From contig MWCT01000002.1 in NCBI GenBank assembly GCA_002070185.1, positions 62,001 to 126,000 of the forward strand: DNA of 64,000 nucleotides, written 5' to 3'. The notes under the pieces were generated by a model. The model was not told the origin of the DNA. It searched no databases and saw nothing but the letters and a program-made list of their open reading frames with translations. A program made the position numbers and the translations under genes. This DNA comes from a candidate division BRC1 bacterium ADurb.Bin183. Its GTDB lineage: Bacteria; Sumerlaeota; Sumerlaeia; MWCT01. How positions within the stretch are numbered: the first letter of the stretch is position 1; each line of letters opens with the position of its first letter. Shown piece by piece: positions 55,401 through 62,575 of this stretch.

Positions 55401-55691
55401 GCTGAACGCGGCTTTGAGTTCTGACTGGTCTGTATGGAGGGCGTAAAATTCAACAAGCGATCCGCCTTCGAACCCTTTGCAGCCTTTCATACTGCAGCGA
55501 AATGTTTTTTTCTTAAGGTCAATAATTAATGAGCGAAACGCCTTTTCTTTATGAATGGGACAAAAGCATTTGAGAGTTGTGCCAATAATCTGAACTTTTT
55601 CCGGCGCATAATTGATTTTCTCAATTAGTTGCTGAGGATCTATCTTTTCGTTAATCTGATCTATGATAACGTTTTGGGATAATTTACCCAT
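46476..55691 (-). CDS. Giant TPR protein (3071 aa) with N-terminal CHC2 zinc finger
   Basis: One uninterrupted frame of 3071 codons. Residues 42-80 form a CHC2/DnaG-type zinc finger: C44-P-I-H47, then C66 and C71, followed by GFEGGSLVEFYAL as in primase zinc domains. The remainder to about 3050 is TPR after TPR (roughly 80 motifs of about 34 residues), with consensus phrases such as AIEEY, LADLYEKAGD and LEPDDFE, and only short linkers. A 60-residue charged Lys/Pro/Thr linker near 2905-2935 precedes the last TPRs. There is no signal peptide or membrane helix, so it is cytoplasmic. The zinc finger may bind nucleic acid; the TPR arc is a protein scaffold. It starts 102 bp downstream of the SPOR/jelly-roll gene. 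Confidence 0.85.
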   Translation of the reverse strand: MGKLSQNVIIDQINEKIDPQQLIEKINYAPEKVQIIGTTLKCFCPIHKEKAFRSLIIDLKKKTFRCSMKGCKGFEGGSLVEFYALHTDQSELKAAFSLAKLLDLPIDADSIRNMSDNFLEEARQAFQERQIEKAQNLASQSIDVWSDNHEARFFLAQAMEELGNNVGAVKEFQCAADGFAASENYARAIEIYEQHLLQKEPRNENFLRKTATLYEQTGAPDRAIQFYQTIVSENESRDRPDKNIEYLTLILNLNPAMNEARLKLAQLYESQNSLPAAVEQFMFLANALIEKKEYSSALPHLIHLKDIVPENFDARQKLAEIYEKLGDHNKAEQEYLELGESAIEIDELETAENFYRVLIEKYPKSIAGRDGLIALYEKTQNRTAVSRECSILAEMLETAGENDRAAAVLARAKEVNPKNVNIRDKIRQILIKAGRLDEAIEEIFCLADLYHEAGDEPNVAKYLDEIKTLKPDDLSTRSRAIQKYIEYDNPQKARDLFSDFINQLTDDENYDGALQVCDKALECENQHVPFHEQRLNILTQLGRTAEAIEGYRSLAAAFKQKGELEKALEALGEALSLDEKNIEIHQSLVEVYLAQENNAGALSTLVSLNQIFFDTGDVQNGIDTAEKILQLSPEAAATRERLADLYRQTNVFDRAIEEYNKTADYYINAKQPTSAIRNLKAILEIDETNIETLHRLADLLLTSESFEAAKPYLMKGLETLKSGAGSPDEIIAEYRRILKLKEEQVELKEEFAEYLKGIERNAEAAQVIRDLADTYVLEDNHAKAAGWLEELLIYHPQDNKLKAELADMYLALDITQEAVNYYAQAALGFRESGDEKDAINLYKKIIGIEPQEESIREELAILLSSHGETKEAIEHNLFLSQKRTAEGREAENLHIYQRLLELEPSLRDVREKLAALYHEIGENAAASENYITLADAYEKDGDTQSAIIRSLQAKELIPEDEEIYKRLIRLYEKSGDKDSLKSEHISLGDLYLTKSDPDSAEVHYRKAQKLDPTDIGMGEQIAKLNEARQNYSKACEEYRKVAKLYEQIGDVERAIGSLRRVKALEPDDFECRENIARMLAQIQEIPDALREYYDLAVLGFDKKSAERASNYLKQIAALAPDNSEMRMASAQLLFSKKKKQDGMKELLDLSDALLKAKRFDAVPQVVALGLEKDEKNWTLREARIKAYFGMNQTAEAIEEYRQAADLASSDKDYTRAESYLDAILETNAEDTQALHKAVECARNLQKADRAIYFLGSLLKIYEKAQDWKKAIEVASQILAQEPEDVEMMKTLSRLHLNAGEESEAVALFDRIAAYFSKHGNFAEACNYLSRILEYDTDSIPTVRKLAYLIYENENLAKARPHFKKLLDLCRAVCKPEEMVSEFENIIKIDQQNPSLRLDYARYLREQNILEKAKKHFLMAARLLEDDARTRAEAISIYEELLDIDTDDAALLGKIAALCAEEKRPDAAYAYYLRCADAYLEYEQKEEAIQNLLSAIAIKPEEATLLSRIADLYVQTDQIKDAIEKYLELSELNIKQNKTPANINVYQKILELAPADKAVRLKLAKLFEKQNKKDDAILQYLLLGHQYEDEKESNQALATYKIIRKIDFQEEESRNRIIEIYLATNRVDDARKEMRELADIALKNKALDKAESCLIRIKNLDPNDVSIAEELAHLYESKGDLDTASSEFLRVADIYLAKDNAGKAIQILLHVKDMLPDNFSVREKLFELYQQTSQKDELYFEGMDLSSLYFDAGKEGEAIRICQSIADFEPSNAETRLKIAAVFVERSLNNQALEQYQIVSNQYLKAAKFEETLRVADEALNLAPDQSAFIHLKIEAHLGKGDQQSAVELLLTLAELYKAKGDAAAQEDAFRKAIEIQPGYIPAHEGLIRLLTNSGQVDKAINELLILSAIHKTAKNAAGAIACHQEILIIQPENVDVRDGLAALYKEEGNLTGAIAEYFTIAGLYEQDGNIDTARSYFEEILSIDETNVEALHAIIRIARKQKDTETFIAFSQRLADHFESIQAFADAVPLYQGIIQVKDSHLPSYQKMAACLEGMGNIDEALDIYKTLAAQYQKQGAFKAAIQQLEIVERHRSDDVETLQMLAQLHLKVGAPDRAIHYFTQAIEILQLLEKLDAAMDLAKQMIRVRPERPESHLLLATLQETAADASAAKTYSHAAALLEKDEKTQEAVNARAAALRLAPELVEEREKYAAGLKILGRNSEAQEQFLRLAEEYTEKKNFEKAAAWAEQALNVDPANSEAHRKLKLIYTATGNAAKALQEIIWLAQYFIEKTLYQDADNLLREGIELDAGNIALREILVALYQKTGQADKATEQLLKITELALFNGDLPKAIASLECAKGLASDNAEIRKTLAGLYKRNNQTEKAQDEICSVMNLYLEQGLIEEAHQLSESLIEDDPKDCAMRLRIADIFNSHGIPELASRQYLEISSLKKVEGRYEEVLSFADKCLSLNARNLEARENRVEALMKLNRREDAYREFMQISDLYMEFGLLEKARDAYSEMGRLAPEDPLPLQKLVNVFALINNKDEQVATMRHLADLFIRKEQPEEAIETFKSILDVRPDDTRARMKYIDLYAGIGSELELIGDYLKLIEVFSKRGAQSEAARLFDKLITIAPNDPDIKEKYIQFLIQNKNEERAFSEMLALAAIYEDNAQFKKAINILGQASRIVPNNPEVHLQLAETYVLMNAKGMAVQEFGKTADLYEKAGNEEKAIEIHKKILDIDPQNLDAFKNLIERLKALGRSKNAVTYETKLADLYIERGLLDLAENIYRDILVEDPENIEIWNFLIQTHLQIGLEEDLVDDYIALGDLYQSKGALKDAISQYRKVIETSPNNVEARRKYIDAYLQIGLENDLVNDYLDLADVLVQKDEVDEALRIYSHVMSLDPENQKAFNKLSETKSRYKKMESAKKEETAPEKKTHPVSKGVKEKAPKPATSASQTSSQDAIDNYKNILSVNPSNANARCKLAEIYLQLGRVDDAVAEWDKASETFIFKGELDKGINLCEKILERKPADAKIRERLSKAILQKDYFKAIDSAISSYSDVYEKTPGTSTTGT

Positions 55692-55793
55692 AAAAGGTTT
55701 TTTTTGTCCTTAACTTATTAATCCCCTGCTACAAAAACACAACCTTGTTTGTCTATATTTTTTTACATAAATTTCAATCGCAGGGTAAAAGCA

Positions 55794-58700
55794 TTATATC
55801 TTGTATATTTTGATGTTATCAATCATAAGTTTGCCCACAGTGGCAAGGTTGTCGCGTATGGAAATGGTGTTCAGGCTGGATGGACAGCTCGCCAGTTTTT
55901 CGCCATTTGCCACCAGTTCGCCATTCACATAGCCATCAACCGTGCCGTCAAAGAGGTTGACGATATATTTCATGTGGCACCAATCGCCCCAGTTGTAATT
56001 GACCGCTTTGCCTTGAACTCGCAGGGACGGCTGAGTTTTTTGTTTGCCCGAATCAATATATTGGACAACAGTATGCACGGAGTAGCGGTAGTCTTCGTCT
56101 TTTTCCACGTAGAATCCGAGCAGGTATTTATTCTTATGGTCGCAACGGAAATCGAATTCAACTCCAACAACGCCTTCCGTATCGGGGAAGCGACAGCTGT
56201 AGAAGGCGCTGCCGGCTCCTTTTTCCTTATTAAACACGATGCATTTTTGTGAATTGGGCGCGGGGGATTCGTTGCTGACAACAAGGGAAGCGTAGTTATA
56301 ATCGCCTTTCCAGTTGTTGGGTTTCTTCCCGATTTCCTCGCCATCAAAATCTTGTTGGAAAACAAGATTTATATCGGAGTGGGTATCTTCGGAGGCAATC
56401 TGAGCGGGTGTCGGCTCGGCAACTGGCGGGGGGGTTGGGGCAGGCGTTGGCGCTTGTGGTTTGGGCGGTTCGGCAAGGGGCGCTTCAACGCGGGCTGTTG
56501 TTTCTACGACTTCTGGTTTAGCTTCGACTTTGGGCTCTGGGGCTTTTTCTTCTTTGGGCGTTTCCGGAGCAGCAATAATGCTGGATAGGTCAAGGTCTAT
56601 TTTGCCAAAAACGAGTTCTTCTTTTTCTGGGGCTTTTGTTGTTTCTCCGAAGGCTTTGACAGGTTCGATGGTTTCCGCAATAGCCGGTTTTTCTTCAAAG
56701 GCGGGCGCCGTGTCTTCAACTTTCAATCCGCCTGAAAGAATGTCTTCGATATCTTCTGTGTTGGTTTTAACAAGAACCGCTTCTTTCCCAATTGTTTTTG
56801 TGTCTATGATGACATCGCTTATATCAGGGATGTCTTCTAAAACGATTGGTTGTTCAGAGGCAACACTGGCGGTTGCCACAGGCTCAACTTGCGGCAGTTC
56901 AATTTCCGGAACGGGGATTTCTTCCTCTTCTGGGAAGATTTCAGCTTTTGCAGGCGCGGGTTTTTCAATAATGGGCGGGGGCGGCGGCGCAAAAACGGTT
57001 TTTGCCGGAGTTTTTTTGGAGGGTTTGGCGTGAGGCGCTTCGGGTTGGAAGACGTCGGGCTTGGCTTTTGATGCAGCAGGGCGCACCATCTCCGCGGCGG
57101 TTGGCGGGATGCCGGCGGTTTTATCTTCAAGAGCTGCGGGCGCTTTGCCTTCCTGAAGTTCAATCAAGGGTTTAAGAGTCAGTTCTTGCACCTGACGCAA
57201 AAGTTCTTTGTCATGTTTTCTGGATTTCATACCAAAAAAGATGATAATGACAAGAATGACAACAAAGAGCGCTAAGAGTCCGTAGATCATGAATTGCGTC
57301 TTTTTTTCTTGTTTCTTTTTGGTTTCTTCAATCTGCCGCATGGCGCTTTCAATACGTCCGATGGCTGTCCCAGCTTCTTTGCCGTCCAGAGAGTCGGGTC
57401 TGGCAAGACCGTGGACAATATTCCACTGTGCGATTGCGCCTTGGTAGTTTTTATCTTTTTCCATCTGTTCGGCTGTCTGCCGGGCGCGTTTGATTTTTTC
57501 CGCATTTTCCGCTTCGAGTTCGGCTTGCCCTTCCCATTTGATATTCTTTTCGAGGTTATCGAGTGATTTTGTCATGAGCTCGATGCGGGCGTTACCGGGA
57601 TCTACAACAGCCAGTTCGGCGATGAATTTGCGTGCTTCGGTATAGTTGCCTTGATCGCGCGCTTTGCTGGCTTTGCTAATCAGGTCTGCTATGTCGAGTT
57701 TGCGTTTTGCTTCTTCTTCCGCCTGTTCGCGGATGCTTTTCACGATATCTTTTTGTGTGTTTGTGAGTTCGTTGATTTTCTTTTTCAATTCGAGGATTTC
57801 GTTGGCATACACATTGCCTTCCTGCAAAGATGTTTGCGCCATAAAAACGTTTGTGACTTCTTGTTTTTGGTCATCGGAAAGTTCCTGCCACGCCTTGCTT
57901 TGAATAATGTTGGCGGGAATAACGGGCTTGGGCGCTTCTGAGGGTGAGATTGCGGAAATGATAGCCGCATATTCCGGCGCGGTTTCTTTCGATGCCACCT
58001 CGATGGCTTTGGCGTTGATATAACCGTCGGCTTTAATGTTTTTTGCCAGCGTTTCGGCTTCATCGCGGTTATTAAAGGTTCCGATATACACCCTATGTTT
58101 GCCGTTGAATGCCGCAACTTCAATGAGGGTGTAACCATCGGACTCAAGGGTTGTTTTCATATTGTTGGCTGATGCAGGATCGGGGAATTCATCGGCAAGA
58201 ACTCTGAAGGCTGTTTTTGCGGCTTCGGCGCTTTGCTGCTTAGCTTCTGTAGCTTTTGCGCCGGTGAGTGTGACGATGCTTTGAGGATTCAAACCTTCCT
58301 CTTCAAGGAATTGTTTTTGTTTTTTAGCTTCATCTTCAGAATAAAAAGATCCCACAAGGACGTCAAAGTTAGCGCCGTTCGGGGCGATTTCGACAGGGAA
58401 ATAACCCCATGACAAAAGTTGGTTTTGCAGATTTTTTGCTTTTGCGTCATCGAGCGATTGCCCGATAAGGATTCGATAAATCGTTTCGGGAACAACCGGC
58501 GCGGCGGGAGCGACGGGAGGGGCGACTGCTCCTGTAGAGGGACGCCCCGGGGCAGCCGTTGGCGCGGCTGCGGCAACTGCGGCGGGGTTTACGATGAAAT
58601 CATCAAAATAACAAAAATAATACCATTCCCCCAAACCGGCAGCGCCGGATGTAAAAGAGGCGTCTTCAACTTCGAGGTATTTATGCCCGGCAAGGCTCAA

Positions 58701-59246
58701 AGAGAGTTTGTTGCCAACCGCAGCAAAGGTCATAATTTTGGCGTCATCGGAAGAAGCGCCCCCTTCCATTTTGGGGATATTCACGCCAGAGTCCCCGTGT
58801 TTTGCTCTTGCAAGGGCTGTTCGTTTGCCTTTGAGGACTTTATCTATGGTTAGAAATCTTTGCCCTTGATATGTTTCGAGGGTGCCTTCGTAATGATTAT
58901 CTTTATCCTGCCAGCGCGCAACAAGAAGAACTTTGCCATTTTCTTGGGTAATCCAGATATTTGCCTGAACGGTGTAATCTTTCCATGCATCCGAACCCGG
59001 CGCAGCGACGATAGCGTAGGAAAAACCGGTAGGGTTGAGAAGGTCATCGCCATTGCCGGTTGTGAACTGTCCATCTTTTAAATACCAGAAACCCGACTCG
59101 GGCGCATCAACGATTGTCCATCCCGGCGGACGTGTTCCATCTTTTCCGGTGAACGTATCTGTGAACAAGGCTTTTTGCTGGGCGCAGATAAATCCTGAGA
59201 TGAAGAAAAGGAAAACAGCCCACCCTACCATTATTTTCATTCTCAT
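55794..59246 (-). CDS. Large envelope protein: jelly-roll, two SPOR domains, TM, jelly-roll
   Basis: ATG 59246 (GGGG upstream) gives 1150 aa with a signal peptide (IMVGWAVFLFFISGFICA). Residues about 25-215 form a concanavalin-like jelly-roll (FTDTFTGKDGTRPPGW to GLGEWYYFCYFDDFIVN). Two SPOR domains follow (about 255-330 and 345-415: YRILIGQSLDDAKAK, FRVLADEFPDPASA), then coiled/TPR-like helices (about 470-640), one membrane helix (about 652-673, YGLLALFVVILVIIIFF), a Pro/Glu-rich stretch, and a second jelly-roll (about 970-1150, FQQDFDGEEIGKKPNNW). SPOR domains bind glycan strands of peptidoglycan. With a cleaved signal and one helix, the second jelly-roll would sit in the cytoplasm, which is odd. 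Confidence 0.8.
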   Translation of the reverse strand: MRMKIMVGWAVFLFFISGFICAQQKALFTDTFTGKDGTRPPGWTIVDAPESGFWYLKDGQFTTGNGDDLLNPTGFSYAIVAAPGSDAWKDYTVQANIWITQENGKVLLVARWQDKDNHYEGTLETYQGQRFLTIDKVLKGKRTALARAKHGDSGVNIPKMEGGASSDDAKIMTFAAVGNKLSLSLAGHKYLEVEDASFTSGAAGLGEWYYFCYFDDFIVNPAAVAAAAPTAAPGRPSTGAVAPPVAPAAPVVPETIYRILIGQSLDDAKAKNLQNQLLSWGYFPVEIAPNGANFDVLVGSFYSEDEAKKQKQFLEEEGLNPQSIVTLTGAKATEAKQQSAEAAKTAFRVLADEFPDPASANNMKTTLESDGYTLIEVAAFNGKHRVYIGTFNNRDEAETLAKNIKADGYINAKAIEVASKETAPEYAAIISAISPSEAPKPVIPANIIQSKAWQELSDDQKQEVTNVFMAQTSLQEGNVYANEILELKKKINELTNTQKDIVKSIREQAEEEAKRKLDIADLISKASKARDQGNYTEARKFIAELAVVDPGNARIELMTKSLDNLEKNIKWEGQAELEAENAEKIKRARQTAEQMEKDKNYQGAIAQWNIVHGLARPDSLDGKEAGTAIGRIESAMRQIEETKKKQEKKTQFMIYGLLALFVVILVIIIFFGMKSRKHDKELLRQVQELTLKPLIELQEGKAPAALEDKTAGIPPTAAEMVRPAASKAKPDVFQPEAPHAKPSKKTPAKTVFAPPPPPIIEKPAPAKAEIFPEEEEIPVPEIELPQVEPVATASVASEQPIVLEDIPDISDVIIDTKTIGKEAVLVKTNTEDIEDILSGGLKVEDTAPAFEEKPAIAETIEPVKAFGETTKAPEKEELVFGKIDLDLSSIIAAPETPKEEKAPEPKVEAKPEVVETTARVEAPLAEPPKPQAPTPAPTPPPVAEPTPAQIASEDTHSDINLVFQQDFDGEEIGKKPNNWKGDYNYASLVVSNESPAPNSQKCIVFNKEKGAGSAFYSCRFPDTEGVVGVEFDFRCDHKNKYLLGFYVEKDEDYRYSVHTVVQYIDSGKQKTQPSLRVQGKAVNYNWGDWCHMKYIVNLFDGTVDGYVNGELVANGEKLASCPSSLNTISIRDNLATVGKLMIDNIKIYKI

Positions 59247-59410
59247 CGAAGATACCCCTTTCAAAGGTATTAAAATTATTAACTCTTCGTCAAACTGCCC
59301 TTAAAAAGCAAATCACTACATCTTTTTTTCTTTCCATTCCATCCCATTTTTCAATAAAAATCGTAATCAAATGTTTTGCGTTACGTCAAGCATGAAATGG
59401 ATTTAATTGG

Positions 59411-60547
59411 TCACATTAAATGATTATATATTTCCAGCATCTGTCTGGCTGTTTTTTCCCAAGAAAATCTGGCGGTGTTGCTTTTGCCGCGTTCAATGAG
59501 TTCCGCTCGCAGTTTTTTATCATATACCGCGTTCCAAAGGGCTTCCGCCATAACTTTTTCATCATCCGGGTCAACAAGTAGAGCGGAATCTCCGCTTATT
59601 TCCGGCAGGGAATCGTTTTGGGAAGCCACAACCGGCGTTCCCTGAGCCTGCGCCTCCAACACCGGGAAACCAAAGCCTTCCAGTTTGGTGGCAAAAAAGA
59701 GAAGCAACGCATGATGATAAAGGGCGCGTTTTTCCGCCTGATTGACCGGTTCCAGAATTCTTATATGAGGTTGGAGTTTTTTTTGTCTGATGATTTGGGT
59801 TATATCGGTAATAAATCTGTCTTTTGTAAGAACCATCACAAAACCTATGTCCCGGCTTTCCTCCCCCATTTTCAGGAAAAGGTCAAACGCCCGCAACATA
59901 GCGGGGACGTTTTTATTGGGGCGGGTGCTGCCTACAAAAAGGATATATCGCTCCGGCAGAGAATATCGTTTTCTGAGCGCATCCATAATATCGGGGTCTG
60001 GGCTTTCGGCGGCGTCCGGTTCGACGCCGGAGTGAACGACGATTGTTTTTTCGGCGAGGGCGGGCATGAGATTGGAAAGGGCGTCTTTGGTGGAATGGCT
60101 AACGGCGATAAGCCAGTTGGCGCGCTGGAATGTATACGGATACATCCAGCGGTAAAAGATTTCATACAAGGCGCTTATGGGAAAAGGTCTTTTGCCGCCT
60201 GTCCATTCTTTCATGAGCAGGGGTTGCAGGTCATGGACCGTGACCAGCAGTTTGCCTTTATAAAATACGGGAAATACAGGGAATAGACTGTGCAGAAAAT
60301 CCGGGCGGATTTTGCGCAGGGCGCGGTGCAGCCAGAAAATGGTTTTAGTGGATAAGGGCGGCGCGCCATACCTTATAATATGGAAGTTCTCTCTCAAATT
60401 AATGGGACGGGTATAATCGGGTTGAATAAAACAGAAGTATTCATTGGTCTTATCCTGAAGGGCGAGGGCTTCTAAAAGTCTTTCGCTATAGGCTCCGATG
60501 CCGCTGTATTGGCGGGTCAGATATCGCGCATCTATCGCAATTTTCAT
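59411..60547 (-). CDS. GT4-type glycosyltransferase
   Basis: A 378 aa GT-B protein. The N-terminal half opens MKIAIDARYLTRQYSGIGAYSERLL; the C-terminal half has IVVHSGVEP, FVGSTRPNKNVPAMLRAF and the donor-site EGFGFPVLEAQAQGTPVVAS with the E-x7-E pair (EGFGFPVLE), then LPEISGDSALLVDPDD. These are standard GT4 features, as in mannosyltransferases and other glycan builders. It lies six bases after the next upstream glycosyltransferase, so the pair is co-expressed. Confidence 0.92.
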   Translation of the reverse strand: MKIAIDARYLTRQYSGIGAYSERLLEALALQDKTNEYFCFIQPDYTRPINLRENFHIIRYGAPPLSTKTIFWLHRALRKIRPDFLHSLFPVFPVFYKGKLLVTVHDLQPLLMKEWTGGKRPFPISALYEIFYRWMYPYTFQRANWLIAVSHSTKDALSNLMPALAEKTIVVHSGVEPDAAESPDPDIMDALRKRYSLPERYILFVGSTRPNKNVPAMLRAFDLFLKMGEESRDIGFVMVLTKDRFITDITQIIRQKKLQPHIRILEPVNQAEKRALYHHALLLFFATKLEGFGFPVLEAQAQGTPVVASQNDSLPEISGDSALLVDPDDEKVMAEALWNAVYDKKLRAELIERGKSNTARFSWEKTARQMLEIYNHLM

Positions 60548-60553
60548 CAGGCG

Positions 60554-61822
60554 TCACCGTTTTGGTTGTTCATTCGAATCAATGGTATTTCCCATAATAC
60601 GTTCCATTGTTTCAACCATATTCTTCCATGTGGCGTTTCGGGCGCGTTCCACCCCCTTTCGAATGCGCTCTTCATTGTCGGATTCAAGGAGCTGCGCCAT
60701 TTTTTCGATAAAATCATCCGGCGAGGAGGCGATAGTCACTTCATTTGAAAAGAAACGAATGACGTCCGGTATGGCGGTGGAAACCACCACACATCCTGCG
60801 GCGAGGTATTCGAGTGTTTTGACTGGATTGATGGCAAGGACGGCTTTGGTCAGTTTGAAAGGGAGCAAGGCGATTTTACAATGATGCAAGTAAGCGGGCA
60901 GCTGGCTGTGTTTTTTCAATCCGAGATAATGGATGTTGGGGAGCGCGGGGAGGTCGTCCAGATGGCGGTGGACGGGTCCGATAAGGACGAGGGATGCCTT
61001 AGGGAATCTTTTGGCGAGTCCGCTAAGGATGCCAGCATCTATGCGTTCGGAAAGGGTTCCCGTATATCCTATGATGGGACGGGGCAGAGCGCGGATATCT
61101 TCGGGTTCCGGCAATGGAGAATCCGCGGCGGGTTTTTGAAACTTTTCAAAATCTACGCCGCAGGGAACAAAGGTCGCTTCTTTGCACATATCCTTTTTTT
61201 GTTCATAGAGCGCCCATGTGCCGGTCAGGACGACATCGGCGCGTTTCAAAAGTCTTTTCTCCATCTCATCCGCGCCTGCGGGCGCCCAAGAGAATGCGAT
61301 AAAATCATCAATAATATCATAGATGACTTTTGAAACGGGAAGGCGGTCCCCCAGATATTCCACAAAGGGTGTGTTAGTAAAGAAATCAATTTGCTTTACG
61401 TTCGCGAGCGCCGCGTGCAGCTCCGCAAGAATCAACAGGCAATTCAGGCGATATATCCATTTGAATTTATAATGCCCCGGGAAAATCAGCGGGGAAAAAA
61501 CAAGAAGTCCCTTTCCTGTTTTTATGTATTCTTTATACTTCCACGCAGGATAGCGCAGTATAGGTTCGTGCGCCTGCAATGGGCTGACGTAAAGGACGGG
61601 GCGTTTTTGGGCGAAACCCATTGCTTCTTCCTGCGGACGCTGCCATACGCCGCACCATGCCACTTGAGAAAAGAGAACGAGTAAACTTTCATCTTTTTTA
61701 CGTTTTGGGGCAATCTTTAAAATCAGGTTGGCGCAAATAAGCCAGAGGATTCGGACGCAAAGAAAGAAGATACCTGAAAGAGCTGCAAACAAAAAACGGA
61801 AAATTTGTGTTATTTTTTGCAT
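60554..61822 (-). CDS. GT-B glycosyltransferase with N-terminal membrane-associated helix
   Basis: ATG 61822 gives 422 aa; the frame extends to 61891 but that part has no family similarity. An N-terminal hydrophobic stretch (FRFLFAALSGIFFLCVRILWLICA) anchors it. The GT-B body shows QVAWCGVWQRPQEEAMGFAQ, VIYDIIDDF, PIIGYTGTLSERID, LVLIGPVHRHLDDLPALPN and KTLEYLAAGCVVVSTAIPDV, a GT1/GT4-like pattern used in exopolysaccharide synthesis. It is coupled to the following GT4 gene by a six-base gap. Sugar unknown. Confidence 0.85.
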   Translation of the reverse strand: MQKITQIFRFLFAALSGIFFLCVRILWLICANLILKIAPKRKKDESLLVLFSQVAWCGVWQRPQEEAMGFAQKRPVLYVSPLQAHEPILRYPAWKYKEYIKTGKGLLVFSPLIFPGHYKFKWIYRLNCLLILAELHAALANVKQIDFFTNTPFVEYLGDRLPVSKVIYDIIDDFIAFSWAPAGADEMEKRLLKRADVVLTGTWALYEQKKDMCKEATFVPCGVDFEKFQKPAADSPLPEPEDIRALPRPIIGYTGTLSERIDAGILSGLAKRFPKASLVLIGPVHRHLDDLPALPNIHYLGLKKHSQLPAYLHHCKIALLPFKLTKAVLAINPVKTLEYLAAGCVVVSTAIPDVIRFFSNEVTIASSPDDFIEKMAQLLESDNEERIRKGVERARNATWKNMVETMERIMGNTIDSNEQPKR

Positions 61823-61862
61823 GGGATATTTTATTTTAAATCTTCGGTAATGGTTGAGCGAG

Positions 61863-62144
61863 TCAATAGATGTAATTGTGCCGTTTGGCAATTTCGGCTT
61901 TTTTTTCTTGAAAGATGGAGACCCACTCGGAGCTGCCTTCGGGTATGTCGCGTTTGATGGATTTAATCATCTTAACAACTTCTTCGTCAATTTTATCTTC
62001 CATTTTCAAGTCCATCATCATGATGTGGGCGATGACGTTATTGAGTTTTTTCTTGCGGTTATAATACCCGACGAGTTTCTTATTGAGAAGCGTTTGAGCA
62101 ATCTGATTGGATAAAAATTCAATTCGTTCCTCTGATAAACGCAC
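61863..62144 (-). CDS. DUF507 family protein, second copy
   Basis: A GTG at 62144 with AAGGAGGTG just upstream gives 93 aa: MRLSEERIEFLSNQIAQTLL, then ENDELVKMIKS-like helices and a C-terminal KKAEIAKRHNYIY. DUF507 proteins are small helical proteins of unknown role, common in deep-branching and delta-class lineages. It follows the first copy by 30 bp. The two share the MRL opening and similar ends but are clearly diverged, so they may form a heteromer. Confidence 0.85.
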   Translation of the reverse strand: MRLSEERIEFLSNQIAQTLLNKKLVGYYNRKKKLNNVIAHIMMMDLKMEDKIDEEVVKMIKSIKRDIPEGSSEWVSIFQEKKAEIAKRHNYIY

Positions 62145-62174
62145 GAAGCCACCTCCTTGATTAGGGATGGCTGG

Positions 62175-62456
62175 TCAGAAAACCAGCCCGCGTTCTTTGG
62201 CGATTTGTTTTTTTGCCTTGCGTAAAAGTTCTGCGAAATCAATATCGTCCCTGTAGATTCTTTTCAGGTGTTGTTGCAAAATTTTGCGCGCCTCCTCTTC
62301 AATTTCATCTTCGCGCTGGAGGTCGAGAAGGATGGCGTTTTTGATTTCATGGAGGATGGCGGATTCATCGCCTCGAATAAGGACATCGGCATCCGCTTTC
62401 ATTCCCTGAAGAATTTTGTTGGCAAGGTCGTCAATCTTTTCAGGTTTCAAACGCAT
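62175..62456 (-). CDS. DUF507 family protein, first copy
   Basis: ATG 62456 gives 93 aa with MRLKPEKIDDLANKILQGM, a central acidic helix (LQREDEIEEEARKILQQHL) and an end AKKQIAKERGLVF that matches the second copy's AKRHNYIY in position. All-helical, soluble, no catalytic motif seen. It lies 30 bp upstream of the paralogue. Function is not known for this family; tandem arrangement is recurrent in the lineages that have it. Confidence 0.85.
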   Translation of the reverse strand: MRLKPEKIDDLANKILQGMKADADVLIRGDESAILHEIKNAILLDLQREDEIEEEARKILQQHLKRIYRDDIDFAELLRKAKKQIAKERGLVF

Positions 62457-62575
62457 AAAAAATCCCTTTTATTTTGTCTTATCATCTAAAATTGCGATAA
62501 ATCATTATGCCTTGAAAATGGTCTATTCAAGACATTTTTGGCATGAAAGCAATATTTATGAGGTTGGGCGCGTCG

